From Phytohalomonas tamaricis (GTDB taxonomy: Bacteria; Pseudomonadota; Gammaproteobacteria; Pseudomonadales; Halomonadaceae): DNA of 64,000 bases. Below, piece after piece: positions 39,191 to 48,940 of the stretch (its first letter is position 1; each line of letters begins with the position of its first letter). The stretch spans positions 62,001 to 126,000 of the forward strand of contig NZ_PVRV01000015.1 in assembly GCF_003012345.1 (NCBI RefSeq), written 5' to 3'. Made by a program: the position numbers and the translations under genes. Below the pieces are notes generated by a model, which saw only the letters and a program-made list of their open reading frames with translations, was not told the DNA's origin and did not search any database.

Positions 39191-40948
39191 CTAGACGGCA
39201 ACGAAGTGGCCCGCATTCGGTTCGATGTAGCACTGCGCCGGGGCGATATAGTCGTGCGGCTTGATCGGGTTGGGCGATTCGAACGCTTCTAGCAGCGCCT
39301 TGAAGTCACGCCGGCTATCCATCTCTGGCACTGGCACCGCAGCCAGTAGCCGCCGGGTATAGGCGTGCTGCGGGTCATGCAGCACCTGATCGCGGGAGCC
39401 GATCTCGACGATCTGCCCGCTGTACATTACCGCGACGCGGTGACAGAGCCGCTCTACCACCGCCATGTCGTGGGAGATGAACAGATAGCTCAGATCGTAT
39501 TGGCGCTGCAGCGTCTCCAGCAGCTCGAGCACCTGGGCCTGGACTGAGACGTCGAGCGCCGAAACCGGTTCGTCGGCGATGATCACCTTCGGCTTCAGCG
39601 CCAGCGCACGGGCGATACAGATGCGCTGACGCTGGCCGCCGGAGAACTGGTGTGGATAACGCCGCATCGTATCACCCGGCAGTCCGACCTGTTCAAGCAG
39701 CGCCGCAACCCGTTCTTCGCGCTCGTGCAAGGCAAGTCGGTGATGGATCAGCAGCGGCTCGCCAACCAGCTCGAGAATCGACTTGCGCGGATTGAGCGCG
39801 GCGAACGGATCCTGAAAAATCATTTGGATATCGCGACGTACCGCCTTGAGCGCCTCGCCCTTGAGGCCGTTGAGCTCCTGACCATTGAGCCGCGCGCTGC
39901 CCTCGAAGGCGAGCATGTTCATCAGCGCCTTGCCAGTGGTCGACTTACCGCAGCCACTCTCACCGACGATGCCCAGCGTCTCGCCCTGATGAAGCCTGAA
40001 GCTGACGCCCTCGACTGCGCGCACCTCCTTGGGCGTAGTGAACAGTCGCTCACGACGCAGCGGAAAGCGTACCTTCAGATCGTCAACCTCAAGTACCACC
40101 GGTCGCTCGGTTTTTGATGCCAGCGGCCCTGCCGTGCCCAGTCGCGGCACGGCGGCCAAGAGCTTCTGGGTGTAGGAGGCCTTGGGATGGGTGAACAGTT
40201 GGCGCAGTGGCGCCTGTTCCTCGACCACGCCCTGGTTCATCACCACTACCTCGTCGGCCATCTCGGCGACCACCCCCATATCATGAGTGATCAGCAGCAT
40301 AGCGGTATTGAATTCGCGCTGTAGGTCACGCATCAACTCAAGGATCTGGGCCTGAATCGTCACGTCCAGCGCAGTGGTCGGCTCGTCGGCGATCAGTACC
40401 TTAGGATTGGTCAGCATCGCCATCGCGATCATCACCCGCTGGCGCATGCCACCAGACAGCTCGTGAGGATATTGCTTAAGCCGTCGCTCGACGTGGGGCA
40501 CGCGCACCGCCTCGAGCATTTCGCGGGCACGCTGATGCGCACCACTGCCTGCGGCAATCCTGTGACGGCGCGCCGTCTCCTCAAGCTGCTGGCCGATGCT
40601 CATCATTGGATTGAGCGAGGTCATCGGCTCCTGAAAGATCATCGCGATCTCCCGCCCGCGCAGGCGCTGCATGTGCCGCTCGGGCAGGCTCAGGAGCTCC
40701 TGATCTTTGAATAGGATCGCCCCGCTCGGCGTCGCTGCTGCCCGGGGCAAGAGCCCCATGATTGCCAGCGCCGACAGCGACTTGCCGCTGCCCGACTCGC
40801 CAGCAATGCACAGTGTCCTGCCGCTCTGCAGCGTAAAGCTCAGCTCGTCGACCACGCGCCGTCTGCGCGCACCATGACCAAATTCGATCGCCAACCGCTC
40901 CACTGACAACAGTGAACGTGCCGCCTCCTGTTCCGTTTGTACGCTCAT
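39191..40948 (-). CDS. fused dipeptide-type ABC ATPase (DppD-DppF)
   Basis: The 585-residue protein has two complete ABC domains. The first (about 10-270) has Walker A GESGSGKS and signature LSGGMRQRV. The second (about 290-560) has GESGCGKS and FSGGQRQRI. Each ends with the oligopeptide-type C-terminal region. It powers both permeases of the operon, replacing separate DppD and DppF. AAGGAGG precedes the ATG. It is the last gene of the amide-type operon, about 45 bp after the formamidase gene. Confidence 0.95.
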   Translation of the reverse strand: MSVQTEQEAARSLLSVERLAIEFGHGARRRRVVDELSFTLQSGRTLCIAGESGSGKSLSALAIMGLLPRAAATPSGAILFKDQELLSLPERHMQRLRGREIAMIFQEPMTSLNPMMSIGQQLEETARRHRIAAGSGAHQRAREMLEAVRVPHVERRLKQYPHELSGGMRQRVMIAMAMLTNPKVLIADEPTTALDVTIQAQILELMRDLQREFNTAMLLITHDMGVVAEMADEVVVMNQGVVEEQAPLRQLFTHPKASYTQKLLAAVPRLGTAGPLASKTERPVVLEVDDLKVRFPLRRERLFTTPKEVRAVEGVSFRLHQGETLGIVGESGCGKSTTGKALMNMLAFEGSARLNGQELNGLKGEALKAVRRDIQMIFQDPFAALNPRKSILELVGEPLLIHHRLALHEREERVAALLEQVGLPGDTMRRYPHQFSGGQRQRICIARALALKPKVIIADEPVSALDVSVQAQVLELLETLQRQYDLSYLFISHDMAVVERLCHRVAVMYSGQIVEIGSRDQVLHDPQHAYTRRLLAAVPVPEMDSRRDFKALLEAFESPNPIKPHDYIAPAQCYIEPNAGHFVAV

Positions 40949-40993
40949 CTCGGCCCTCCTTGCATCGACCCGGCTCAGTTGAAGACGATTGTT

Positions 40994-41944
40994 TTAGCTG
41001 AAGACAATTTTTGGGAAGTAGAACGACACCACCCAGTTGGGCATGTCGACGATTTCGCTAATGCGCAGGTCGCCGCATACCGAGCACAGCATGTAGGCCT
41101 GCTCGGCCGGCATCTGGTGCTCACGGCATAGCCAATCGATGGTGCCCGACAGCGCATCGCGCGCCGCTTTCATCAGGTCGGGACCGATGCCGGTGCAGAC
41201 CTCGTAGCCAGCGGCGTCGAGATGACGAGTGACCGGCCCCGGCGTGCTGAAACGCGGCATCGCCAACGGTGTGTCCTTAATCAGATCGAGGGTGACGACC
41301 ACATCCATCGCGCTCTCGATTGCCGTGCCGCAGACCTCGCCGTCGCCCTGAGCAGCATGAGTGTCACCGATCGAAAACAGCGCACCGGCGACTTCTACCG
41401 GCAGGTAAAGGGTAGTGCCAGCGCTGAGATCACGAATGTCGAGGTTACCGCCAACACGCCGGGGCGGCACTATCGAGTGCAGTCCCGGCTCGGCCAGCGC
41501 CACGCCAATGGTGCCGGCAAACGGCTTGAGCGGTACCTTGGCGAACTGACCGAAGGCGGCCGGTGCCAGCGTGTCACGCTCGTAGTGCCATAGCGCCAGC
41601 GCCGGTTCCTTGAACTGGTCAGCCAGCAGGCCGAAGCCGGGAATATTGGCGGTCCAGCCGAAGCCCGACGGCTTGAAGCTGTCGATGGTGACCTTGAGAA
41701 TATCGCCCGGCGCAGCGCCGTCGACGAAGATCGGCCCGGTGACCGGGTTGATCTTGTCGAATGGCATGGTCAGCACGTCACCGAGCGTCGAAGCGGCGCT
41801 GAAATGGCCAGCAGAGGAGTCGTGACAGTTGAACTCGAGCGTGGTGCCCGGGGCGACGTGCGCTGCGGGTGGATTGCTGTTGTCCCAGCCGTTGTGGCAA
41901 TGATGGCCGTGGATGGTCTTGACCAGATGGTGATCACACATCAT
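40994..41944 (-). CDS. acetamidase/formamidase family protein
   Basis: The protein has 316 residues from the ATG at 41944, which overlaps the binding-protein stop by 4 bp. It matches FmdA_AmdA: SAGHFSAAST, the GPIFVDGAAPGDILKVTIDSF core, LFSIGDTHAAQGDGEVCGTAIE with the conserved acidic and His residues, and CSVCGDLRISEIVDMPNW at the end. These cytoplasmic enzymes hydrolyse formamide or acetamide to acid plus ammonia. Placement inside an AmiC/AmiR-controlled ABC operon suggests it acts on the imported compound. Confidence 0.92.
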   Translation of the reverse strand: MMCDHHLVKTIHGHHCHNGWDNSNPPAAHVAPGTTLEFNCHDSSAGHFSAASTLGDVLTMPFDKINPVTGPIFVDGAAPGDILKVTIDSFKPSGFGWTANIPGFGLLADQFKEPALALWHYERDTLAPAAFGQFAKVPLKPFAGTIGVALAEPGLHSIVPPRRVGGNLDIRDLSAGTTLYLPVEVAGALFSIGDTHAAQGDGEVCGTAIESAMDVVVTLDLIKDTPLAMPRFSTPGPVTRHLDAAGYEVCTGIGPDLMKAARDALSGTIDWLCREHQMPAEQAYMLCSVCGDLRISEIVDMPNWVVSFYFPKIVFS

Positions 41945-43563
41945 TTCACCCAGATGTAGTCGTAGTTGACAGGAACGTGGACGGGATCGACATAGAGCGC
42001 GTCGCTGCCGCCCATACGCGCCGAGTGCACGGTGAAGCGCTGCTCGTTGAAGATCGGTACCCACGGCGCATCGACCATAGCGTCGGTGAATATCTTGCCC
42101 CACAGCTCGGCGCGCGCCTGCTGCTGTTCGGGGGCGACCATCGCGTCGGCCTTCTGCGCTTCGGCGTCGAGTTTTTCGTTGCAGTACCAGGCCCAGTTCC
42201 AGCCACCGGACACCGCACCTTCACAGCCGAGGATCGGGCCCCAGAAATTGGACGGATCGGGGAAGTCGGCGATCCATGCCATGCCGCCGGACCACACCAG
42301 TGGTGCCTGATCCTTGTCGCCGCCGGCGGCGATGACGTTGGCCTGAGCCAGCGACTTGATCTCGGCGTGGATACCGATATTGGCCAGATCCTGCTGAATC
42401 GCTTGGGCAATGCGCGGCTGCGGATCAGTGTTCATAACGTAGAGCTCAGTGTCGAAGCCGTTCGGATGGCCGGCTTCGGCGAGCAGCGCCTTGGCCTTGT
42501 CGACGTCATAGGGATAACCCTGATAGCTCTTGTCGTAGCCGGGCATGGCCGGCGGCAGCGGCTGGTTGGCCGGTTTGGCGCGGCCGTTGATGATGCGCAC
42601 GATGCGGTCCTTGTTGATCGCCATGTTGATTGCCTGGCGCACCTTGACGTCATCGAGCGGTGCCATGGTGACGTTCATGGTTAGGTAGCCGGTCTGCAGC
42701 TGATCGCCGGTGACCATCAGCTTCTGATGCTGGGGATCATTCTTGAACTGCAGGAAACGTGCCGGCGGTACACCGTCGCCGGCGATGTCGACTTCGCCGC
42801 GCTCAAGCCTCATTAGTGCCACCGTCGGCTCTTGGCCAATCTCGAAATCGATCTTGTCGAGATAAGGGATGCCCGGCTTGTAATAGTCGGAATTCTTGAC
42901 GAATTCGAGGCGCTGGCCGAGGGCCCAGTCGGCCAGCTTGTAGGCACCGGTGCCGACCGGATGCTTGCCAAAATCGGCGCCCCACTTATCGACCGCCTCC
43001 TTGGGCACCACCGAGGCGAAGTTGAGCGCCATCACGTGCAGGAAGGTAGCATCCGGCGCACTGAGCGTGATCTGCACGGTGTAATCGTCCGGAGTGGTAA
43101 CACCTCTGAGTTGGTCGCTCTTGTCGCTGGCGAGATCATCGAAGCCAACGATCGACGAGAAGAAGCCGGCGCCTGGGCTCTGGGTCTTGGGATTGACGGT
43201 GCGCTCGAGTGAATACTTGACGTCACTCGCCTTCATCTCGCGGCCGTTGTGGAACTTGACGCCGTGACGCAGCTTGAAGGTGTAGGTCTTGCCATCGTCG
43301 GAGATGGTATAGCTTTCAGCCAGGTCAGGGACCAGCTCGGTGGTGCCGGGCTTGTAGTCCATCAAGCCATCGAACAGGCTCTTGATCATCGACCAGTTTT
43401 GCCAGTCGTAGCCGATCGCCGGGTCGAGTGTGGCGACATCGTTCTGGTAGGTGACGACGATATCGCCGCCGGCCTTGGGTGCATCATCGGCCTGGGCCAC
43501 GCCCGCCAGCGTCAGTGACGCCACAGCGACTGACAGGGCAAGTTTTGTTATTGTCGCTTTCAT
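41941..43563 (-). CDS. ABC transporter substrate-binding protein, family 5 (DppA-like)
   Basis: The protein has 540 residues from the ATG at 43563, set by GGAAGGGA. A signal peptide ends near Ala-Gln-Ala, and the SBP_bac_5 fold is evident (DIVVTYQNDVATLDPAIGYDWQNW, LRHGVKFHNGREMKASDVKYSLER, VRQAINMAINKDRIV). This family binds peptides, nickel, opines or other small amides. Within this operon I infer an amide-containing ligand. The stop overlaps the formamidase start. Confidence 0.93.
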   Translation of the reverse strand: MKATITKLALSVAVASLTLAGVAQADDAPKAGGDIVVTYQNDVATLDPAIGYDWQNWSMIKSLFDGLMDYKPGTTELVPDLAESYTISDDGKTYTFKLRHGVKFHNGREMKASDVKYSLERTVNPKTQSPGAGFFSSIVGFDDLASDKSDQLRGVTTPDDYTVQITLSAPDATFLHVMALNFASVVPKEAVDKWGADFGKHPVGTGAYKLADWALGQRLEFVKNSDYYKPGIPYLDKIDFEIGQEPTVALMRLERGEVDIAGDGVPPARFLQFKNDPQHQKLMVTGDQLQTGYLTMNVTMAPLDDVKVRQAINMAINKDRIVRIINGRAKPANQPLPPAMPGYDKSYQGYPYDVDKAKALLAEAGHPNGFDTELYVMNTDPQPRIAQAIQQDLANIGIHAEIKSLAQANVIAAGGDKDQAPLVWSGGMAWIADFPDPSNFWGPILGCEGAVSGGWNWAWYCNEKLDAEAQKADAMVAPEQQQARAELWGKIFTDAMVDAPWVPIFNEQRFTVHSARMGGSDALYVDPVHVPVNYDYIWVK

Positions 43564-43620
43564 TTCCCTTCCTTCTCTCAAGAACAAGAACGCTCGCAAG
43601 GAGCAGTGGTCCAGCCAACC

Positions 43621-44547
43621 TTAGGACTTGCGGATATCAATACGCGGATCGATGAACGGAATGATCAGATCGGCGAGCAGGTTACCGACAATGATCGCCA
43701 CTGCTGAGACGGTGGTGACGCCGACGATGACCGGAATGTCGACCTGCTGGATCGCCTGCCAGGCGAGTTGGCCGATGCCCGGCCAGCCGAACACCGATTC
43801 GACTACCACCAGCCCGCCCATGAAGATGCCGATGTCGATGCCGATCATCGGAATCACCGGAGTGATCGCGTTGGGCAGCACGTGGCGCAGGATCACGCGC
43901 GCGCGGGTCAGGCCCTTGGCGCGGGCGGTGCGGATGAAGTCTTGATGAAGTACCTCGATCATCGACGAGCGCACCATGCGCGAATACCAGCCGCTGCCGA
44001 GCAAGCCGAGCGTAATCGCCGGTAGTAGCAGATGGCTGACGCCGCCGTAGCCGCCCATTGGGAACCAGGCCAGCTTGACCGCGAAGACGTAGAGCAAGAG
44101 CATCGCGGCGATGAAGTGGGGCGATGACACGCCAATGAACGAAAACGCCATCAACAACCTATCAATCGCCGAGTCGCGCTTGAGCGCCGCCAACATGCCC
44201 AGCGCGATGCCAATCACCAGCTCGCAGGCGATGCCAGCTGCCATCAGCTGCAGCGTGGCGCCGAGTCGCGAGCCGATCAGCGCGGCCACCTCCGAGCGCT
44301 GCACGTAGGAGCGGCCTAGATCACCCTGGAGCAGATTACCGAGATAGCGCAGGTACTGCTGGTAGAACGGAAGGTCGAGACCGAGCTGGTGACGAATATT
44401 TGCCACCACCTCGGCGGTTGCGCTGCGCCCGGCGATCTGCCGCGCCGGGTCGGCAGGGATCAGATAGAGCAGCAGATAGGTGATGAACGACACACCGAGC
44501 AGGATCAGCATGGCGTAGGCGATGCGCTTGGTGATGAACCAGATCAT
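43621..44547 (-). CDS. ABC transporter permease, DppB type
   Basis: The 308-residue inner-membrane protein has six helices and the DppB-type opening (MIWFITKRIAYAMLILLGVSFITYLLLYLIPADPA). The EAA-like loop is IRTARAKGLTRARVILRHVLPNAITP. Its start shares one base with the stop of the upstream dppC-type gene. It is one half of the transport channel. Confidence 0.95.
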   Translation of the reverse strand: MIWFITKRIAYAMLILLGVSFITYLLLYLIPADPARQIAGRSATAEVVANIRHQLGLDLPFYQQYLRYLGNLLQGDLGRSYVQRSEVAALIGSRLGATLQLMAAGIACELVIGIALGMLAALKRDSAIDRLLMAFSFIGVSSPHFIAAMLLLYVFAVKLAWFPMGGYGGVSHLLLPAITLGLLGSGWYSRMVRSSMIEVLHQDFIRTARAKGLTRARVILRHVLPNAITPVIPMIGIDIGIFMGGLVVVESVFGWPGIGQLAWQAIQQVDIPVIVGVTTVSAVAIIVGNLLADLIIPFIDPRIDIRKS

Positions 44548-45407
44548 CAGCGGCGTCCTTTCAGTGTGGGGTCGAGCTCGTCACGCAGCGCGTCGCCGAC
44601 CAGATTGAAACTCAGCGACAGCGCGACAATGGCGACGCCGGGAAACAGCACCAGCCACGACGCCGATGTAAAGTAGCTCTGGCTTTCGAAGATGATGTTG
44701 CCCCAGCTCGGCAGCGGCGGCTGCACCCCGATACCGAGAAACGACAGCGTCGCCTCAAGTAACACCGTGGTCGAGATACCGAGCGTGGCCCAAACCAGGA
44801 TCGTCGGCACCAGGTGGGGCAGCAGATGAGAGAACAGGATACGCAGCGAACTTGCGCCAATCGTGCGCTCGACCGCGACGAATTCTCGCGCGGCGATCGA
44901 GATCGTCTCCGAATAGATCACACGAGCGACCTGGACCCAGTTCACCATCGCGATCACCAGCGCTACGATCCACAGGCTAGGGCTGAGGATCGCAGCCAGC
45001 GCGATCGCCAATAGCAGCGCCGGAAAGGCCATCATCAGATCGGTCAGACGCATCAACGCCATGCCCAGCCAGCCGCGCACGAAGCCTGCGGTGATACCTA
45101 CCAGGGTACCGATCACTACCGCGATACCGTTGGCGACGATGCCGATGATCAAGGAAGTACGTGCTCCGTAGACGATGCGCGAAAATAGATCACGGCCAAG
45201 CAGGTCGGTACCCAACCAGTACGTCGCATTGGGCGGCAGCGGCGCACCTTCCAGCGTCAGGCCTTCGAAGAACTGCTCGTTCGGATCGTAGGGCGCAATC
45301 CACGGTGCCAGCAGTGAAGCCACCACTACGATAACGATGAACGCTAGCGCCACAGCCACCGAGGGGCGCCGGCACATGGTCAGAAATATGCGCAAGGCCG
45401 CCATCAT
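44547..45407 (-). CDS. ABC transporter permease, DppC type
   Basis: The 286-residue inner-membrane protein has an N-terminal OppC/DppC helix, the YWLGTDLLGRDLFSRIVYGARTSL block, and the EAA-like loop AREFVAVERTIGASSLRILFSHLLPHLVP. Its ATG overlaps the amiR-type stop by 4 bp, so regulator and transporter are translationally coupled. Confidence 0.95.
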   Translation of the reverse strand: MMAALRIFLTMCRRPSVAVALAFIVIVVVASLLAPWIAPYDPNEQFFEGLTLEGAPLPPNATYWLGTDLLGRDLFSRIVYGARTSLIIGIVANGIAVVIGTLVGITAGFVRGWLGMALMRLTDLMMAFPALLLAIALAAILSPSLWIVALVIAMVNWVQVARVIYSETISIAAREFVAVERTIGASSLRILFSHLLPHLVPTILVWATLGISTTVLLEATLSFLGIGVQPPLPSWGNIIFESQSYFTSASWLVLFPGVAIVALSLSFNLVGDALRDELDPTLKGRR

Positions 45408-45994
45408 GATGTCCTGATGTGTCCGGGTTGATCATGCAGAGTCTCGGTGCAAATGACTTCGATACAGACGTTGCGCTGCATCGCCAGCGTGCGAAGGTGG
45501 GTAAAGGCCTGCTCCTCGCCGACGCTGTGCTGCGTCATTACCCGAGCAACTGCCTGGGCGACCAGCGGCCGGCTCGCCACCTTGCGCGCGAGCTCATCAC
45601 ACTCGCGCTGCAGCGTAGTGAAGCGTTCACGCAGTCCACCAGCCATCATCAAGGTGGTGTACACCGAACTCTGGGTGATCGGCTTGTTGAGCAGCGCAGT
45701 GGCACCGAGCCGGATCGCACGTTGAATCTGTGACAGCGTCTCATGCCGGGTAACGGCAATGATCGACAATGCTCGGGCACTGGCCGCTTCGAGCAGGCGC
45801 GGACTGTTGAATTGATCGAGCTCGACGATCAAGGCGCTAGTCTCACCGAGGTCTGGCGCTGCGTCATCGAATACAGCGAGTGAGGCAATCCCCAGCCGGT
45901 CGAGGCTCTTATTCAGCGCCATGCGGGTACGCTCGTCGCAATCGACCAGCAGCAAGCGTGCGCCATGTTTGAACGCGTTGTAAGACGTACTCAT
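45404..45994 (-). CDS. amiR: AmiR/NasT-type ANTAR antitermination regulator
   Basis: The protein has 196 residues from the ATG at 45994, which overlaps the amiC stop by 4 bp. The N-terminal receiver-like domain (about 12-120) lacks a clear phospho-acceptor Asp, as in AmiR. A coiled helix (about 118-135) leads to a C-terminal ANTAR RNA-binding domain (about 130-190: ELARKVASRPLVAQAVARVM, then EEQAFTHLRTLAMQRN). ANTAR proteins bind leader RNA and prevent termination. A terminator in the amiC leader is the obvious target. Confidence 0.9.
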   Translation of the reverse strand: MSTSYNAFKHGARLLLVDCDERTRMALNKSLDRLGIASLAVFDDAAPDLGETSALIVELDQFNSPRLLEAASARALSIIAVTRHETLSQIQRAIRLGATALLNKPITQSSVYTTLMMAGGLRERFTTLQRECDELARKVASRPLVAQAVARVMTQHSVGEEQAFTHLRTLAMQRNVCIEVICTETLHDQPGHIRTS

Positions 45995-47130
45995 TTGATA
46001 ACCCTCAGATGGCCACACGAACGCGTCGTGCCGGTAAGGCCATGAAATGCGTCCGGGCTGAACTGGGTGAGGTAGGGGTCGGCATCGAGCATGCCGACCT
46101 CGCTATGAACGAGCGTAAAGCCGTCGCCCACTGCCTCGCCGATGTAACACGGCAGCGCAACGTGATTGTTACGCGCCGATAGCGTCAACTCGCCGAGAGC
46201 AGTAGCCACCGGCGTGCGATAGAGATAGTCGCGAGTTGCAACGGGATCATCGCCAACCTGTTGGCAGGCCTTGGCAAACAGGGTGACGGCGGCATGGGCG
46301 CTGGCATAGTAGTGTGAATAAGGATGGGCGCCGTGGCGCATGCGCTGGCGGGCAATGAAGGCGCTGTCCAGCGCGGCGAAGAAAGTGCCACAGGAGAGCA
46401 GGCGAATATGTTGCGCCGCCCGGATCTCGTCCAGCTCTCCCTCGGTGAAGTTGCAACTCAGTACCGGCATGCGCCTGCTGCGTGCCACGCAGGCCGCATC
46501 GAGCTGACGCAGGAAGTGATACGACGATTCGCCGACCAGGTTATTGAGGACAAAAGCGCTGTTGCTGGCCAGGAGCGTTTCGATCAGCGCGCTGAAGTCG
46601 GTAACGCCGAAGCGGTAGTACTTTTCCCCCAGCACGCAACCGCCGGCAGTCTCGATCAGTTCGCGGGCGATGCGGTTGCTCTCCCAGCCCCAGACGTAAT
46701 TGGAACCGAGCAGAAAGGCCTCGCCGCCGAACTGGCCAAGAGCATAGTGCAGCAGCGGCACCAGATGCTGGTTGGGGCTGCTGCCGAGATAGATGACGTT
46801 CTCGCTGCACTCGAAGCCTTCGTAGGGGCAGCTGTACCACAGCAGAGCGTCGGCGCGCTCAAGGTCGGGAATGATCTCCTTGCGACTCGCCGAGGTGATG
46901 GTGCCGAAGACATGGCGAATGCCGGCCGCCATGAACCGGTTAATACCCTCAACGTAGCGTTCGAGCTCACCCTGAGGATTGAAGTAGTGCGGCTGCAGCA
47001 CGACGCCCCCGGCCGCGTCCTGGTTGATCTCGGCAATGGCGTGCTGTACGCCGGCCAGCGCATTCTGTCCCATGCGCTGATAGGTGCCCTCGGTGGAAAA
47101 CAACACCCCTATCGGGACTTCACGCCTCAT
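45991..47130 (-). CDS. amiC: AmiC-like amide-sensing periplasmic-binding-fold protein (cytoplasmic)
   Basis: The protein has 379 residues from the ATG at 47130, with GGAGCGGAG just upstream. It has the Leu/Ile/Val-binding fold of AmiC/FmdD/UrtA proteins: IGVLFSTEGTYQRMGQNALAGVQHAI, then LGSNYVWGWESNRIARELI and YYASAHAAVTLFAKA. There is no signal peptide, as expected for an AmiC sensor that sequesters AmiR in the cytoplasm until an amide binds. Translational coupling with amiR supports this role. A lost-signal transporter protein is the alternative. Confidence 0.88.
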   Translation of the reverse strand: MRREVPIGVLFSTEGTYQRMGQNALAGVQHAIAEINQDAAGGVVLQPHYFNPQGELERYVEGINRFMAAGIRHVFGTITSASRKEIIPDLERADALLWYSCPYEGFECSENVIYLGSSPNQHLVPLLHYALGQFGGEAFLLGSNYVWGWESNRIARELIETAGGCVLGEKYYRFGVTDFSALIETLLASNSAFVLNNLVGESSYHFLRQLDAACVARSRRMPVLSCNFTEGELDEIRAAQHIRLLSCGTFFAALDSAFIARQRMRHGAHPYSHYYASAHAAVTLFAKACQQVGDDPVATRDYLYRTPVATALGELTLSARNNHVALPCYIGEAVGDGFTLVHSEVGMLDADPYLTQFSPDAFHGLTGTTRSCGHLRVIK

Positions 47131-47140
47131 GCTCCGCTCC

Positions 47141-47182
47141 AAAAAAAAGCCTGAACGTCCGCGATGTGCGGTCGTCCAGGCT
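47141..47182 (-). terminator. leader terminator immediately upstream of amiC
   Basis: On the minus strand AGCCTGGACG pairs with CGTTCAGGCT (one G-T wobble), the inner CCGC/GCGG can form a second stem, and eight T follow. It ends 11 bp before the amiC ATG, inside its leader, so the whole operon lies beyond it. This is the expected target of AmiR-type antitermination. Confidence 0.85.
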
Positions 47183-47257
47183 TCATTGCCCATGCGCCTG
47201 ATGCGCTAGATTGTTGTAAAGACTGACAGGCTCGATGCCCTGCTTTGGTAATGACTA

Positions 47258-47273
47258 TGAAATATTCATGCCA
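47258..47273 (-). promoter_or_regulatory. weak sigma-54-like promoter of the amide operon
   Basis: The minus strand reads TGGCAT-N5-TTTCA: a good -24 element but a degraded -12 (TTTC for TTGC). A start here would give a leader of about 115 nt containing the terminator. A degenerate NtrC-like box, GCACC-N5-GGAGC, lies at 47417-47431. A sigma-70 promoter is not excluded. Confidence 0.3.
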
Positions 47274-47521
47274 ATTACGTGCTTGTCCTGTGATGCAACT
47301 GGCAACCAGTTGAATTGTAAAGCCAAGTTACATGTCTCTTTGTATTTCCACCGCATCGCTCAAATCCCATCTGGCGCAGCGATACGCACCAGAAGAGATC
47401 AATCGAGCCTTTCAACGCACCGTATTGGAGCACCAATGAACAAGTTCTTTTTGTCGCCTGTCACGCAACCGCTCATTACTCGCCGCTGGATTTCAGCCAG
47501 GCCTTATACTTCAGGACCAAT

Positions 47522-48940
47522 TTATACTTCGAAACCAAAATAGTCGCGGGCGTTATTGAAGCAGATGTCTTCGACCATGCCGCCGAGCAGCTCGATGTCA
47601 TCCGGCGCTTCACCCGCCTCGACCCAGCCGCCAATCATCTGGCACAGCAGGCGCCGGAAGTACTCGTGACGGGTATAGGAGAGAAAGCTGCGGCTATCGG
47701 TGAGCATACCGACGAAGCGACTGAGCAGGCCGAGCTGCGAGAGCTGCATGATCTGCCGGGTCATGCCGTCCTTCTGATCATTGAACCACCAGCCGGAGCC
47801 GAACTGGATCTTGCCCGGTACGCTGCCGTCTTGGAAGTTACCCGCCATGGTGGCGACAACTTCGTAATCGGCAGGGTTGAGGTTGTAGAGAATCGTTTTG
47901 GGCAAATCGTCGCTGCGGTCCATGGCGTCAAGCAGCCGTGACAATGCCATCGCAATCGGCTGGTCGTTGATCGAGTCGAAGCCGGTATCGGGGCCGAGGC
48001 GCTCGAACAGGCGGGTATTGTTATTGCGCAGCGCGCCAATGTGGTACTGCTGTACCCAGCCACGCGCCTGATACTGGCGGGCAAGATAAATCAGCACGGC
48101 GGTTCTGAACTGCGCTACCTCGTCCTGATTGAGCGTTTCACCGTTCATGCGTCGTGCCAGCAGACGATCAAGCGTCACCTCATCCGCCTCGCCATAAAGC
48201 ACCACATCAAGGGCATGATCGGAGATGCGGCAGCCGTGGTCGGCAAAGTGGTCCAAACGCTTATCGAGGGCCGTGCACAGATCGCCGAAACGGGTGATCG
48301 CCACATCCGCCGCCGCACCGAGCTTTTCCATATAGGCGGTAAACCCTGGGTCCTCAATCTTGAACGCCTTGTCGGGACGAAAACTCGGCAGTATCTGGAT
48401 ATCGAAGCTGGCATCGTCGGCGATAGCGTGGTGATGGCTCAGGTCATCGATCGGATCGTCGGTGGTCCCGACCATACGCACCTTCATCTGCTTGAGAATG
48501 CCGCGCGCCGAGAATTCGGGCATAGCGAGCATCTCGTTACAGCGCGTCCACACCTGCTCGGCCGTCGCACCATTGAGCGTTACATCGGTGATCCCGAACG
48601 GGCGGCGCAGTTCCAGATGGGTCCAGTGATAGAGCGGGTTACCAACCGTTTTCGGTACCGTCTCGGCCCACACCTGAAACTTGTCCCGATCCGGCGCGTC
48701 GCCAGTGCAAAAACGTTCATCAACGCCATTCCAGCGCATCGCCCGCCACTTGTAGTGATCGCCCTTGAGCCAGATTTCAGTCAGATTTTTGAAACGGTAG
48801 TCGCGGGCAATTTCCGCCGGTGGCAAATGGCAGTGATAATCGATGATCGGTTGATCGGCGGCGTAGTCATGAAACAGGCGGCGGGCAAAATCGTTGCCCA
48901 GCATGAAATCTTCGGTCAGGAAATTGCGAGTCATGGGCAT
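47522..48940 (-). CDS. uxaC: glucuronate/uronate isomerase
   Basis: The 472-residue TIM-barrel enzyme isomerises D-glucuronate to D-fructuronate and D-galacturonate to D-tagaturonate in the cytoplasm. Signatures include [16 protein letters not shown] with the metal-binding His-X-His, the [10 protein letters not shown] block, [25 protein letters not shown], and [21 protein letters not shown] near the end. AAGGA precedes the ATG. It is divergent from a TRAP operon that probably imports its substrate. Confidence 0.96.
   Translation of the reverse strand: MPMTRNFLTEDFMLGNDFARRLFHDYAADQPIIDYHCHLPPAEIARDYRFKNLTEIWLKGDHYKWRAMRWNGVDERFCTGDAPDRDKFQVWAETVPKTVGNPLYHWTHLELRRPFGITDVTLNGATAEQVWTRCNEMLAMPEFSARGILKQMKVRMVGTTDDPIDDLSHHHAIADDASFDIQILPSFRPDKAFKIEDPGFTAYMEKLGAAADVAITRFGDLCTALDKRLDHFADHGCRISDHALDVVLYGEADEVTLDRLLARRMNGETLNQDEVAQFRTAVLIYLARQYQARGWVQQYHIGALRNNNTRLFERLGPDTGFDSINDQPIAMALSRLLDAMDRSDDLPKTILYNLNPADYEVVATMAGNFQDGSVPGKIQFGSGWWFNDQKDGMTRQIMQLSQLGLLSRFVGMLTDSRSFLSYTRHEYFRRLLCQMIGGWVEAGEAPDDIELLGGMVEDICFNNARDYFGFEV

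Larger units (their letters stand above)
47131..47521. other. intergenic region upstream of amiC
   Basis: The region holds the leader terminator, a weak sigma-54-like site, and a perfect 7+3+7 inverted repeat CAACTGG-CAA-CCAGTTG at 47296-47312 that could be an operator. A 102-codon plus-strand frame (47235-47543) runs through these elements and shows no protein features, so it is not called. Confidence 0.55.

Noticed and set aside
41945-42103. N-terminal extension of the formamidase frame
   Set aside because: The extension lies wholly inside the binding-protein gene. The ATG at 41944 overlapping that gene's stop is the natural coupled start.
47235-47543. 102-codon plus-strand frame upstream of amiC
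   Set aside because: It crosses promoter-like and inverted-repeat elements and the uxaC 3' end, and shows no domain or codon bias.
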